Positions 31,999 through 40,559 of a DNA stretch of 64,000 nt are shown here, piece by piece; the first letter of the stretch is position 1; each line of letters opens with the position of its first letter. The notes below the pieces were generated by a model. The model saw nothing but the letters and a program-made list of their open reading frames with translations. It was not told where the DNA came from and ran no database searches. The stretch is from Alcaligenaceae bacterium (GTDB lineage Bacteria > Pseudomonadota > Gammaproteobacteria > Burkholderiales > Burkholderiaceae_B): NCBI GenBank assembly GCA_013416395.1, contig JACCEP010000011.1:1-64000 (forward strand), read 5' to 3'. The position numbers and the translations under genes were made by a program.

Positions 31999-32034
31999 CG
32001 GCCGGCAAACTTCAACAATGAGGTTTGCCGGCCG
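31999..32034. terminator. Bidirectional hairpin between convergent genes
   Basis: A perfect 12-bp inverted repeat (CGGCCGGCAAAC / GTTTGCCGGCCG) with a 12-base loop sits between the OmpA-like gene and the convergent hydrolase gene. T-runs are weak on both sides, so it is more likely a transcript end-protecting hairpin or a weak terminator for both. Confidence 0.6.
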
Positions 32035-32054
32035 ATTGCTGTGGTGTACACGCT

Positions 32055-34160
32055 TCAAGGCGCGAGCTCATCCCGGCGTGTTGCCTCCAGATGCTCATGC
32101 AGTATGCGCCGAATTTCAAGAATCGCGTGCCCGTTTTCCTGCACGCTATGGCCTGAAATAACCACGGCTTCCGATTGCGCGCCGTCAAGATGCGCACTAA
32201 GGTAAGGCACCAATCCGTCATCGGAGTCTTCCAACGGCGTGTTGGGGTCGGCTTTGGCGATGATGGAGTGATACATTACACGAGGCGAAATTTGCAACTC
32301 TGCCGCGACCTGCACAAAAGAATCTGTCGCGCTTAGGTTTTCGATGCTGTTCGGAATATGCAAATGGCTGCTTGCCCCTGGTCGCCCATCCTTGCCACGA
32401 GCCAGAGCGCTTGCCATATCATCCACGTTTGCCAGCAGAGTAAGTGGAATCGAAATTAAGCTTGCAAACCAGCGCCCCAGGCGTCCTGCCGCTATATCAG
32501 TGCCCCGATGCGGCGCGGCAATAAAAATGGCCCGGTTTACGCCCGGCATGGGCTCAAAGTAAAACGTGGCGCGTCTGCGCACTGGCAGTTTGGCAACGCG
32601 TTCTGCCGATACAGGATAGGTACTCTCAAACCACTGCCATATGCGATCGCCCGAGCTGGACAGCAAAAGCCTGGCAAGCACCCCACCCATGCTATGACCA
32701 ATTAACACGATGTCGCGAGAAGCCGGAGCGACTCCTTCGGGATCAAAATGCCGTAACGCGCCCATAACGGTATAGTAAATCGACGTACGATTTGCGGCCA
32801 ACGGCATATTGGTGGGGTAATACATTTGCCACACCTGATAATTTCTGCGCAGCGTTTCATCGCCCAGTATTTCATTAGCAACATTTACCCAGGCTTCCGG
32901 GCTACTAGCAAGCCCATGCAGCATGAGCAAAATACGGCGATTGGGGTCATAAGGCTGCATCAGATACAGATGGGGCTGGCCCAGGCCAGGACCGCGCCCC
33001 AGCAGCGTACGCAACGACTCTCGGGCAAAATCAGAGCGCGCCAGCCAAAGCCCGTAGCCTGCAGTAAAGTTGCCGGCCAGCGGTACGCGAGAACCCTGCA
33101 CCATAAGATGGCTTTCGCGATAAGGGTCATGCACCGTCAGCGACGCATCATGGGTAGACAGCACCTGAGCGAGGTTTTCCCCCTCAAAATGCAGCAGCAA
33201 TGTCATTGACGAATAAGGCACCTCACTGTATTGCGGCGCAATTCGCGACGACTTGTTTTGCTTTGCAGCTGCCGCGCCGTCCAGATTGACCTCTCCGTCT
33301 GCCTGTTGTTTATCTGTTTGATCTATCGCTGTACGTTTATCAGCCACCACAGACACCAACTCCGCACCAAAGCCGTCGCGCTGATACACATTGCGCAAGC
33401 CCGCGAACGACAAAGAAGAAGCAGGAATCAGCTCCAGAGGTAGCGTGGCGCCATTTGGCAGACGGGCATCGGTCAACTCTGGACGAATACGCCATTTCCC
33501 AAGTCGCAATGTCAGACTGCCTTTCGCATCATTACGCGCCGGACTTACCGACGACTTACCGCCTTCTCTGCTTTGTGCAAGGTTGGCGCGACTGGCCGCC
33601 GAGGCATCAACAGCCCCGTTGCGCCGCTCGAACAACAATGTGGTCGCCTGAAGCACGGCATAGTTGTAGTAGTCGCGCACCTGAGTCTGCCTGTCTTCAA
33701 ACGCGCGTTCCCCAGGCTTACGTGCCGTAAAAAACAGGTACGCATAAGCATGCCGTGCAGTTTCCAACCACGCATCAATACGGGCCTCAAGGTTTTCGAC
33801 GGCGTCGCGTACAGGGAGGTTCTGTGCCTGCTGTAGCCACAATTCGGCCAGGGCCGCCATGCGACGCTCATCGTCAATGCCTTTGGCATCGGTTAATGCG
33901 TGCAAACAGTCAGCAGAAAGCTTTACGCAGGCACCGTCGTCAAGCGCTGCCACACGCACTGTTTCACGTGCGCTCGCACTGATTTCACCGGTAGACAAAA
34001 TATCGCCACGGCGCATGGCAATGTAGTCGCTTGTGCTCAGGGGCTTGACCTGTACCATGGCACACCCGCCCAGCAACAGACCGAACGACAGCGGCATCAA
34101 TAACCGACGTACCAAGGCTACGCCCCGCCAAAATCTGTACAACAACATTTGATTATGCAC
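32055..34160 (-). CDS. Large alpha/beta-hydrolase lipoprotein
   Basis: I choose GTG 34160 as start because GGGAGGAGGG lies at ideal spacing and the product then opens with a lipoprotein signal (LMPLSFGLLLGGC, Cys33). About 370 residues without a recognisable motif come first. An alpha/beta-hydrolase domain follows with LLMLHGLASSPEAW (oxyanion strand), nucleophile Ser in DIVLIGHSMGGVLA, Asp in LEDSDDGLVPYLS and His in VISGHSVQENGHA. The triad is complete, so esterase or lipase activity in the envelope is likely. At about 701 residues it is much larger than simple lipases. Substrate unknown. A frame open to 34202 offers an ATG start but a worse ribosome-binding site. Confidence 0.83.
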   Translation of the reverse strand: MHNQMLLYRFWRGVALVRRLLMPLSFGLLLGGCAMVQVKPLSTSDYIAMRRGDILSTGEISASARETVRVAALDDGACVKLSADCLHALTDAKGIDDERRMAALAELWLQQAQNLPVRDAVENLEARIDAWLETARHAYAYLFFTARKPGERAFEDRQTQVRDYYNYAVLQATTLLFERRNGAVDASAASRANLAQSREGGKSSVSPARNDAKGSLTLRLGKWRIRPELTDARLPNGATLPLELIPASSLSFAGLRNVYQRDGFGAELVSVVADKRTAIDQTDKQQADGEVNLDGAAAAKQNKSSRIAPQYSEVPYSSMTLLLHFEGENLAQVLSTHDASLTVHDPYRESHLMVQGSRVPLAGNFTAGYGLWLARSDFARESLRTLLGRGPGLGQPHLYLMQPYDPNRRILLMLHGLASSPEAWVNVANEILGDETLRRNYQVWQMYYPTNMPLAANRTSIYYTVMGALRHFDPEGVAPASRDIVLIGHSMGGVLARLLLSSSGDRIWQWFESTYPVSAERVAKLPVRRRATFYFEPMPGVNRAIFIAAPHRGTDIAAGRLGRWFASLISIPLTLLANVDDMASALARGKDGRPGASSHLHIPNSIENLSATDSFVQVAAELQISPRVMYHSIIAKADPNTPLEDSDDGLVPYLSAHLDGAQSEAVVISGHSVQENGHAILEIRRILHEHLEATRRDELAP

Positions 34161-34292
34161 ATTGCCCTCCTCCCGGCGTCCGTACGGCTGATTTGACCAC
34201 ACAGTATTTATTTTTCTTCATGTTTCAGTGCAACAGAACAGCATCGCGGCTGTGCCTGTGAACGCGCGGGCGTTTAGAGCCCGATTTAACCA

Positions 34293-34412
34293 GTGTCTTC
34301 AGTGCAGCTGTTAGCGCTTCACATGTTCTCATGTGTTTTCAAGGCTGCTGTTAGCGCCTCACGTATCTTCACGTGTCTTCACGGCAGCTATTAGCGCTTC
34401 ATATGTCATTAC
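34293..34412. repeat. Three 40-bp tandem repeats with small dyads
   Basis: Three units of exactly 40 bases start at 34293, 34333 and 34373, each with the core TTAGCGCYTC at the same offset. Units 1 and 2 each contain a hairpin, CACATG-CATGTG and CACGT-ACGTG, where both arms changed together. The third unit runs up to the stop codon of the TetR gene. They may form a structured 3' end for that transcript or serve as protein-binding sites. Confidence 0.75.
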
Positions 34413-35038
34413 GGTTGCAAGGCTACCAATAAAAACTGGCGATGAGCGTCTCTGAGTTTGGCCAGCTCTTGCTTGTTTGTGTCTTCATCTGAAAGCAAAC
34501 GCCACAATGAACCAAACACACTGGGTGCCAGGATCAGCGCGTAATTTGAGGCCACCACGCTGGCACGGATTACCCCACGCTCAACGCAGCGATCGACCAA
34601 AGCCTGCTGTTGATCAAGATAAGGCTCCAGGACCTCATTACGCCAGCGCTTGAGCAGATGTGGTGCACGCCCGCCCTCGGTAATCATGAGTCGGAATACA
34701 GACAAAAACGTGGGGTCATTGAGGCGGTCGTACGCCGTAGCGATGAATTCATCCACAATCGACTCTAACGACTCACCATCCAGGCTATGGGCCTCAAAGC
34801 CTGTGAACGACGGTACCAGCACCTTCATTAACAACGCTTCGAAAATTTCTTCCTTGCCTGAAAAATGCGCGTAGATCCCTGCCTTAGATAAACCGGCACG
34901 TTGCGCAATTTTCTCAACGGAGCTCGCAGCGTAGCCATGCGCACTGAACTCAGCCAACGTGGCCTGAAGAATCTGCTCTTTACGCACTTCGGGTCGCAGT
35001 CGAATACGCTTGCGCTTAACCTCTGCACTTTCATTCAT
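34409..35038 (-). CDS. TetR-family repressor of the PHA locus
   Basis: A 209-residue regulator with an N-terminal helix-turn-helix (RKEQILQATLAEFSAHGYAA, VEKIAQRAGLSKAGIYAHFS) and an all-helical ligand domain. The N-terminus is basic (VKRKRIRLRPEVRKEQ). It is divergent from phaC over 305 bases that contain a perfect 20-bp palindrome, so it most likely represses the phaC-to-ackA operon, itself or both. The ligand is unknown; an acyl-CoA or a substrate of the embedded export system are candidates. Confidence 0.9.
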   Translation of the reverse strand: MNESAEVKRKRIRLRPEVRKEQILQATLAEFSAHGYAASSVEKIAQRAGLSKAGIYAHFSGKEEIFEALLMKVLVPSFTGFEAHSLDGESLESIVDEFIATAYDRLNDPTFLSVFRLMITEGGRAPHLLKRWRNEVLEPYLDQQQALVDRCVERGVIRASVVASNYALILAPSVFGSLWRLLSDEDTNKQELAKLRDAHRQFLLVALQP

Positions 35039-35243
35039 GGCAACCGACTACCGAAAAAACCCGCACATTCGTGGCTACGGAAACACGAACCCTTGCCGAA
35101 TACGACCTTAGTCGCACAAAACCACGAATTAGTAGAAACCCTAATTTCACCATGATAGACTCCCTTAAGCTTGCTTGATCAGGCGCCGGTCCGGTGAGAT
35201 GCCTTCCACCCCGCGCGCCATTCCTTCAAACCATAACTATATA

Positions 35244-35263
35244 TAACGACCATACGGTCGTTA
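35244..35263. promoter_or_regulatory. Perfect palindromic operator for TetR regulator
   Basis: TAACGACC-ATAC-GGTCGTTA is an 8+4+8 perfect dyad in the 305-base divergent region, 80 bases before the phaC start and 205 before the TetR start. The ACGACC-N4-GGTCGT core has the form of many TetR-family operators. A nearby AT-rich TATATAT at 35238-35244 could be part of a promoter. Binding is inferred from position and symmetry. The rest of the 35039-35343 gap holds no gene. Confidence 0.75.
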
Positions 35264-35343
35264 GTTGATCTGGATCAAGCAGTGCCGCTGACGCAGCCGC
35301 GATAATAAAGGCATTACTCATCCTTAGCGTTGGGAGTCAGAAC

Positions 35344-37083
35344 GTGAACAGTCCTCCTTTTTCCATGGCAAACGCCATCGACAGCCGGGCTCATGCCGCC
35401 CTGGCGCGTGCGTTTTCCTCAATTTCCCCTCATTCGAGCATGCTGGCCTGGCTAGACTGGGCCACGCATTTGGCGGCTTCGCCAGGAAAACAGGCAGAAC
35501 TTGCGCGACTGGCACACGATCAGAACGGCCAATTGGTCGAATACCTGCTTCAGTGCCTGGTGGCAGGCCCTGGCGAAGCCCGCGCCTGCGTCGAGCCACC
35601 AGCCCACGACCGCCGTTTTAGTGATCCAGCCTGGATGGCCTGGCCATTTAATCTTATGCACCAGTCTTTTCTACTGAACCAGCAGTGGTGGGAAGAAGCG
35701 GCCCGCGGGGTATGGGGGGTAGAACCTCATCATGAAAACCTGGTCGCCTTTGGCGCACGACAATGGCTGGATGTTTTCTCACCCGGCAACCAGTTAGCCA
35801 CCAACCCGGTCGCGCTCAAGCGCACGCTGGATGAAGGCGGCGCCAATTTGATGCGGGGTTTTGCGTACTTTCTCGACAATGCGCAACGCCGTATCGCGCA
35901 ACTACCGCCACCGGGTACCGATGACTTTGTCGTCGGCAAAAACATGGCAGCAACGCCAGGTAAAGTTGTAATGCGCAATCGCCTGATGGAACTGATCCAG
36001 TACACGCCAACCACTGACAAGGTACACCCAGAGCCCATACTCATTGTTCCCGCCTGGATCATGAAGTATTACATTCTTGACCTGTCAGCGCACAACTCCT
36101 TGATTAAATATCTTGTCGACAACGGGCATACAGTATTTTGTATTTCCTGGAAAAACCCAGGCTCCGAAGAACGCAATCTGGGCATGGATGATTACCTTGA
36201 ACAGGGTATTCAGGGAGCACTCACCGCCGTCAACACCATTGTGCCCGAGCGCAACATTCATGCCGTGGGGTATTGCCTTGGCGGCACGCTACTCGCCATC
36301 GCTGCGGCGGCCATGGCACGCGATAACGACACGCGACTGGCTTCCATGACACTGCTTGCAGCTCAGACTGAATTTAGCGAACCGGGTGAACTTGCCCTTT
36401 TCATTGACGAAAGCCAGGTCAGCCTGCTCGAAGCACAAATGGACACACGCGGCTATCTGCGTGCCGACCAGATGGCAGGTGCCTTCCAGATGCTCAATTC
36501 ATACGACTTGCTGTGGTCGCGCATGATCAATGAATACCTGCTGGGCGAACGCCGGCCCATGTTTGATCTTATGGCCTGGAATGCCGATGCCACACGCATG
36601 CCCGCAAAAATGCATTCGCAGTATTTGCGCCGGCTCTTTCTGAACGACGACCTCAGCAAAGGCCGCTACCCCGTCAAGGGTCGCCCGGTTGCACTCGGCA
36701 ACCTGACACTGCCCATGTTCTGTGTTGGCACCCAAACTGATCACGTGGCGCCATGGCGTTCTGTCTATAAGCTGCATTATCTGGTCCCAGCCGAAATAAC
36801 TTTTGTATTGACCAGTGGTGGTCACAATGCCGGCATTGTCAGTGAGCCAGGGCGTCCTCGGCGCAACTACCAAATCGAAACCCGCCAAGCCCGTGGCGCT
36901 TATGTCGCGCCGGAAGAATGGGCCAGTACTGCCGCCGCACACGAAGGCTCGTGGTGGCCCGAATGGCAGACTTGGCTCAAAGCCCGCTCGGGCGACATGA
37001 TCAAGCCCCCAGGCATGGGTGCCCCTAGCAATGGATACAAGCTGCTCGGCGATGCGCCGGGCACGTACGTCAAGGAAAAATAA
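35344..37083 (+). CDS. phaC: Poly(3-hydroxyalkanoate) synthase
   Basis: A 579-residue PHA polymerase. The lipase-like box is VGYCLGGT with nucleophile Cys311; Asp466 (TQTDHVAPW) and His494 (SGGHNAGIV) complete the triad. The N-terminal region has FNLMHQSFLLNQQWW typical of class I enzymes. It polymerises 3-hydroxyacyl-CoA on the granule surface. The start codon is GTG 35344 with GGGAG eight bases upstream. It heads a co-directional run that also contains phaB; no phaA thiolase or phasin gene is seen here. Confidence 0.93.
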   Translation: MNSPPFSMANAIDSRAHAALARAFSSISPHSSMLAWLDWATHLAASPGKQAELARLAHDQNGQLVEYLLQCLVAGPGEARACVEPPAHDRRFSDPAWMAWPFNLMHQSFLLNQQWWEEAARGVWGVEPHHENLVAFGARQWLDVFSPGNQLATNPVALKRTLDEGGANLMRGFAYFLDNAQRRIAQLPPPGTDDFVVGKNMAATPGKVVMRNRLMELIQYTPTTDKVHPEPILIVPAWIMKYYILDLSAHNSLIKYLVDNGHTVFCISWKNPGSEERNLGMDDYLEQGIQGALTAVNTIVPERNIHAVGYCLGGTLLAIAAAAMARDNDTRLASMTLLAAQTEFSEPGELALFIDESQVSLLEAQMDTRGYLRADQMAGAFQMLNSYDLLWSRMINEYLLGERRPMFDLMAWNADATRMPAKMHSQYLRRLFLNDDLSKGRYPVKGRPVALGNLTLPMFCVGTQTDHVAPWRSVYKLHYLVPAEITFVLTSGGHNAGIVSEPGRPRRNYQIETRQARGAYVAPEEWASTAAAHEGSWWPEWQTWLKARSGDMIKPPGMGAPSNGYKLLGDAPGTYVKEK

Positions 37084-37084
37084 A

Positions 37085-37849
37085 ATGCCCTCACTCAAGG
37101 GGAAGAAAGGTTTGGTCGTCGGTATCGCCAATGACGACAGCATTGCATGGGGATGCGCCCGCGCCCTGCGTGAACAAGGCGCAGAGCTGGCCGCTACCTG
37201 GCAAAAAGAAAGCACACGGCCGCATGTCGAGCCTCTGTTCGACGAGCTGGATATAGACCTGCGTATGCCGCTCGACGTAACACAAGACGAGCAAATGCAG
37301 GCTGTGTTCGACACAATCAAACAGCAATGGGGAAAGCTCGACTTTATCGTGCACTCCGTTGCCTATGCCCCGCGTGAAGACTTGCACGGTCGCGTCGTCG
37401 ACAGCTCACGCGAAGGTTTTATGCAGGCCATGGATATCTCCTGCCATTCATTCGCCCGGCTTGCACGCCATGCTGAACCACTGATGATTGATGGCGGCAG
37501 CCTGGTAACCATGTCTTATCTGGGCAGCGAAGAAGTCATTCCAAACTATGGCCTGATGGGGCCCGTAAAGGCCGCGCTAGAAGCGCTGGTGCGTTACCTG
37601 GCCTCAGAACTTGGCCCTGCAGGCATATGCGTCAATGCCATATCCCCCGGGCCGCTTGCAACGCGTGCGGCATCGGGTCTTCCAGATATCGACGGCCTCA
37701 TCCAGGACAGCCTGCGTCGTGCACCGCTGCGCCGACCCGTCAATATTGATGACGTCGGCTACCTGTGCGCATTTCTTGCCAGCGACGAGGCCAAAGCCAT
37801 TACCGGCACGACACAGTATGTGGACGGCGGGTATCACATCCTGAACTGA
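37085..37849 (+). CDS. FabI-like enoyl-ACP reductase / SDR
   Basis: A 254-residue SDR. GLVVGIANDDSIAWGCA is the divergent nucleotide-binding motif of FabI, FIVHSVAYAPREDL holds the first active-site Tyr region, and NYGLMGPVKAALEAL gives the Tyr-x6-Lys pair characteristic of FabI. It is therefore a probable NADH enoyl reductase. It starts one base after the phaC stop, which implies tight co-expression. A role in the PHA locus is unusual; it could divert enoyl intermediates or be a second FabI. Confidence 0.87.
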   Translation: MPSLKGKKGLVVGIANDDSIAWGCARALREQGAELAATWQKESTRPHVEPLFDELDIDLRMPLDVTQDEQMQAVFDTIKQQWGKLDFIVHSVAYAPREDLHGRVVDSSREGFMQAMDISCHSFARLARHAEPLMIDGGSLVTMSYLGSEEVIPNYGLMGPVKAALEALVRYLASELGPAGICVNAISPGPLATRAASGLPDIDGLIQDSLRRAPLRRPVNIDDVGYLCAFLASDEAKAITGTTQYVDGGYHILN

Positions 37850-37909
37850 CTATTGACGGCAGTGATCAAGCCTTGCATTGATTGCGTCTCCTAGGAACAA
37901 CGAATACAA

Positions 37910-39469
37910 ATGAAATTCCACCTGAGTACCACCCATGCGTTGCGGCTTGGTGCCCTGGCGCTTGCTGCAACCTTGGCAGGGTGCGCCCCGCTTTCGACGC
38001 GCGAACTGCCGGCCAACCCTGTGGCCGATAACTGGCCAGCAGATGCGACAGCCGCCGTACCAGAGCGCGGGCCTACTGCAGTGGAACTCCACTGGCGTGA
38101 TTACTTTATAAACCCTGGGCTACAGCAAGCCATCGCTCAGGCTCTGGCAAACAACCCCGACTACCGCATGGCGCTGCTTCGTGTTGAAGAGGCACGTGCG
38201 GCATACAGCATACAGCGAGCTGATCAGTTTCCTACAATTGGGGTAGCAGGTAGCGGTGGCCGTTCGCGCGTACCCGGTGATCTGAATTTCTCGGGTAACT
38301 CTGTTGTTACCTCGCAATACGAGGCTTACGCGGGCTTGAGCAACTGGGAGCTTGACCTCTGGGGACGCGTGCGCAACCTGAAAGATTCTGCCCTGCAAGA
38401 GTATTTGGCGACCGATGCGGCACAACGGGCCGTGCGTATTACGCTGATTGCCAACGTTGCAAATGCCTGGCTGGGCTTGCGCGAACTGGACGAACGCATT
38501 GCACTGGCAAACCAGACCATCGCAACACGCGAAGAGTCGTATCGTATTTTTAAGCGTCGCCACGACGTGGGCGCCACCTCTTTACTTGAACTGACCCAAG
38601 TTGAAACCCTGCTGATCCAGGCCCGGGCGCTGGGCACCCAATTGGAGCAGGCACGCACGGCGCAGGCCCATGCCCTGGCCGTGTTGCTGGGCGAAACTCG
38701 CGTTGAGTTTCCAACCCTGAACGAACCGCCCTCCACCGACAGCAAAATCTTTGCGCCGCTGCGTGTTGGCTTGCCGTCAGACCTACTAACCGATCGCCCC
38801 GACATCATCGCTGCCGAGCATCGCCTGGAAGGCGCAAACGCCAATATCAAGGCGGCCCGAGCTGCTTTCTTTCCCACTATCAGCCTGACAGGAAATTTTG
38901 GCACGGCAAGTGTCGAGCTCGACAACCTGTTCAAAGGCGGCAGCCGCGCCTGGGCCTTTATGCCCTCGATTTCTCTGCCGATTTTCGATGCGGGCCGCCG
39001 ACGCGCCAATCTGGACCTGGCCGAAGTGCGCAGCGACCTGGCTGTCGCCAACTATGAGCGAACCATACAAACCGCGTTTCGCGAGGTGGCCGACGCCTTG
39101 TCGGCACGCCAGTGGTTGACCGAGCAGGTTGCCAACATGGAAGCCTCAGTTGATGCGCAAACTCGGCGGGCGCGGCTGGCTCAGTTGCGTTATGACAGTG
39201 GTGCATCAGCTTATCTCGAAGTGCTGGACGCACAGCGCGATTTACTTGAGGCGCAGCAACTACTGGTACAGGCCAGGCGCAGTCTGCTGTCGACCCATGT
39301 GTCGCTGTATGCATCGCTTGGCGGCGGTGCCAGCACAGAAACGCCTGACAGCACCCCAACGATGCCGACGACGGGCAACATACTCGGCTCCTCGTCCGCC
39401 CCTGCCGCCGCCGCTGCAACTACCACCTCTTCCGGGGCGATCTCGCCCCCCGGAAACATCACAGAATAA
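37910..39469 (+). CDS. NodT/OprM-family outer-membrane efflux lipoprotein
   Basis: A 519-residue TolC-like outer-membrane channel. It has a lipoprotein signal (LALAATLAGC, Cys25) and the repeated OEP helical domain: NPDYRMALLRVEEARAAYSI, LSNWELDLWGRVRN, LPSDLLTDRPDIIAAEHRLE and LAQLRYDSGASAYLEVLDAQ. The C-terminus is Ala/Thr/Ser-rich. It should be the exit duct for the HlyD and ABC proteins encoded next. Confidence 0.93.
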   Translation: MKFHLSTTHALRLGALALAATLAGCAPLSTRELPANPVADNWPADATAAVPERGPTAVELHWRDYFINPGLQQAIAQALANNPDYRMALLRVEEARAAYSIQRADQFPTIGVAGSGGRSRVPGDLNFSGNSVVTSQYEAYAGLSNWELDLWGRVRNLKDSALQEYLATDAAQRAVRITLIANVANAWLGLRELDERIALANQTIATREESYRIFKRRHDVGATSLLELTQVETLLIQARALGTQLEQARTAQAHALAVLLGETRVEFPTLNEPPSTDSKIFAPLRVGLPSDLLTDRPDIIAAEHRLEGANANIKAARAAFFPTISLTGNFGTASVELDNLFKGGSRAWAFMPSISLPIFDAGRRRANLDLAEVRSDLAVANYERTIQTAFREVADALSARQWLTEQVANMEASVDAQTRRARLAQLRYDSGASAYLEVLDAQRDLLEAQQLLVQARRSLLSTHVSLYASLGGGASTETPDSTPTMPTTGNILGSSSAPAAAAATTTSSGAISPPGNITE

Positions 39470-39479
39470 GGTTTGAACG

Positions 39480-40559
39480 ATGGCTATGTCCGCCTCTCTT
39501 AAAAAAACAGTTGTTGTCGCTGCCGTAGTTGCTGTCGCCGGTTTCGGCTGGTATGCCTGGTCTAACATGATGGCCGACAACGGCCCCGGCGAAGGCTTCG
39601 TCAGCGGCAATGGTCGCATCGAGGCGGTAGAAATTGACGTGGCAACAAAATTGCCCGGGCGGGTCGAAGAAATTCTGGCCAAGGAAGGCGACTTTGTGAA
39701 GAAGGCGCAACCGCTGGCCCGCATGCAAATCGACACCCTCGAAGCACAACGGGACGAAGTCAATGCCGGGCGCCAGGAAGCCCTGCACGCCGTCACGGCT
39801 GCAGAGGCCCAGGTTGCATTGCGCGAAAGTGACGTGGCTGCCATGCGCGCCGTGGTCAGCCAGCGCGAAGCAGAGCTTGATGCCGCCCGTCGCCGACTCT
39901 CCCGGTCAGAAACGCTTTCAAAAGAAGGCGCCTCATCCAGGCAAGAGCTCGACGATGACCGTGCGCGAGTCCGTAGCGCTGAAGCTGCGCTGGCGGCGTC
40001 GAAGTCGCAGGTTCTGGCCAGTCTGGCTGCCGTCGAGGCCGCCAAGGCACAAAAAATCGGTGCGCAATCACGTGTGACAGCCGTGGAGGCCACCATGAAG
40101 CGCGTGCAGGCAGACATCGATGACAGCCTGCTCAAATCACCGCGTGATGGCCGCATTCAGTTTCGTGTGGCTGAGCCAGGTGAGGTGCTGGGGGCGGGCG
40201 GGCGGGTGCTTAATCTCGTCGACCTGGCCGATGTGTACATGACCTTCTTTTTACCCGAGACTGTGGCTGGCCGGGTGGCCATCGGCACTGAGGCGCGCAT
40301 TATTCTTGACGCCGCGCCAGAGCTGGTCATACCCGCACATATTTCATTTGTGGCCAGTACAGCACAGTTCACGCCAAAAACCGTGGAAACCGAATCTGAG
40401 CGACAAAAGCTGATGTTCCGGGTCAAGGCGCAGATTCCTCCCGCTTTACTGCGCAAGCATCTCGAACAGGTGAAAACAGGCCTGCCGGGCGTCGCGTGGG
40501 TCAAATACGACGCAGAAAAAACCTGGCCAGAGTGGCTTAACGTCAAAGTACCTGAGTGA
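39480..40559 (+). CDS. HlyD-type membrane fusion protein (YhiI-like)
   Basis: A 359-residue periplasmic adaptor. An N-terminal anchor ([17 protein letters not shown]) is followed by a lipoyl half-motif ([20 protein letters not shown]), a long Ala-rich coiled coil at about 80-215 and the C-terminal beta-barrel with [20 protein letters not shown]. It links the inner-membrane ABC exporter to the outer-membrane channel. Its stop overlaps the next gene's start, so the two are translationally coupled. Confidence 0.92.
   Translation: MAMSASLKKTVVVAAVVAVAGFGWYAWSNMMADNGPGEGFVSGNGRIEAVEIDVATKLPGRVEEILAKEGDFVKKAQPLARMQIDTLEAQRDEVNAGRQEALHAVTAAEAQVALRESDVAAMRAVVSQREAELDAARRRLSRSETLSKEGASSRQELDDDRARVRSAEAALAASKSQVLASLAAVEAAKAQKIGAQSRVTAVEATMKRVQADIDDSLLKSPRDGRIQFRVAEPGEVLGAGGRVLNLVDLADVYMTFFLPETVAGRVAIGTEARIILDAAPELVIPAHISFVASTAQFTPKTVETESERQKLMFRVKAQIPPALLRKHLEQVKTGLPGVAWVKYDAEKTWPEWLNVKVPE

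Noticed and set aside
34293-34412. CRISPR or IS end as explanation for the 40-bp repeats
   Set aside because: Units abut without unique spacers and no transposase lies near; a plain tandem repeat is the simpler reading.
36499-37320. 273-codon minus-strand frame
   Set aside because: Antisense to the end of phaC and start of the FabI-like gene, both well supported.
38326-39051. 241-codon minus-strand frame
   Set aside because: Shadow of the NodT-family gene; low-complexity Ser/Arg composition.
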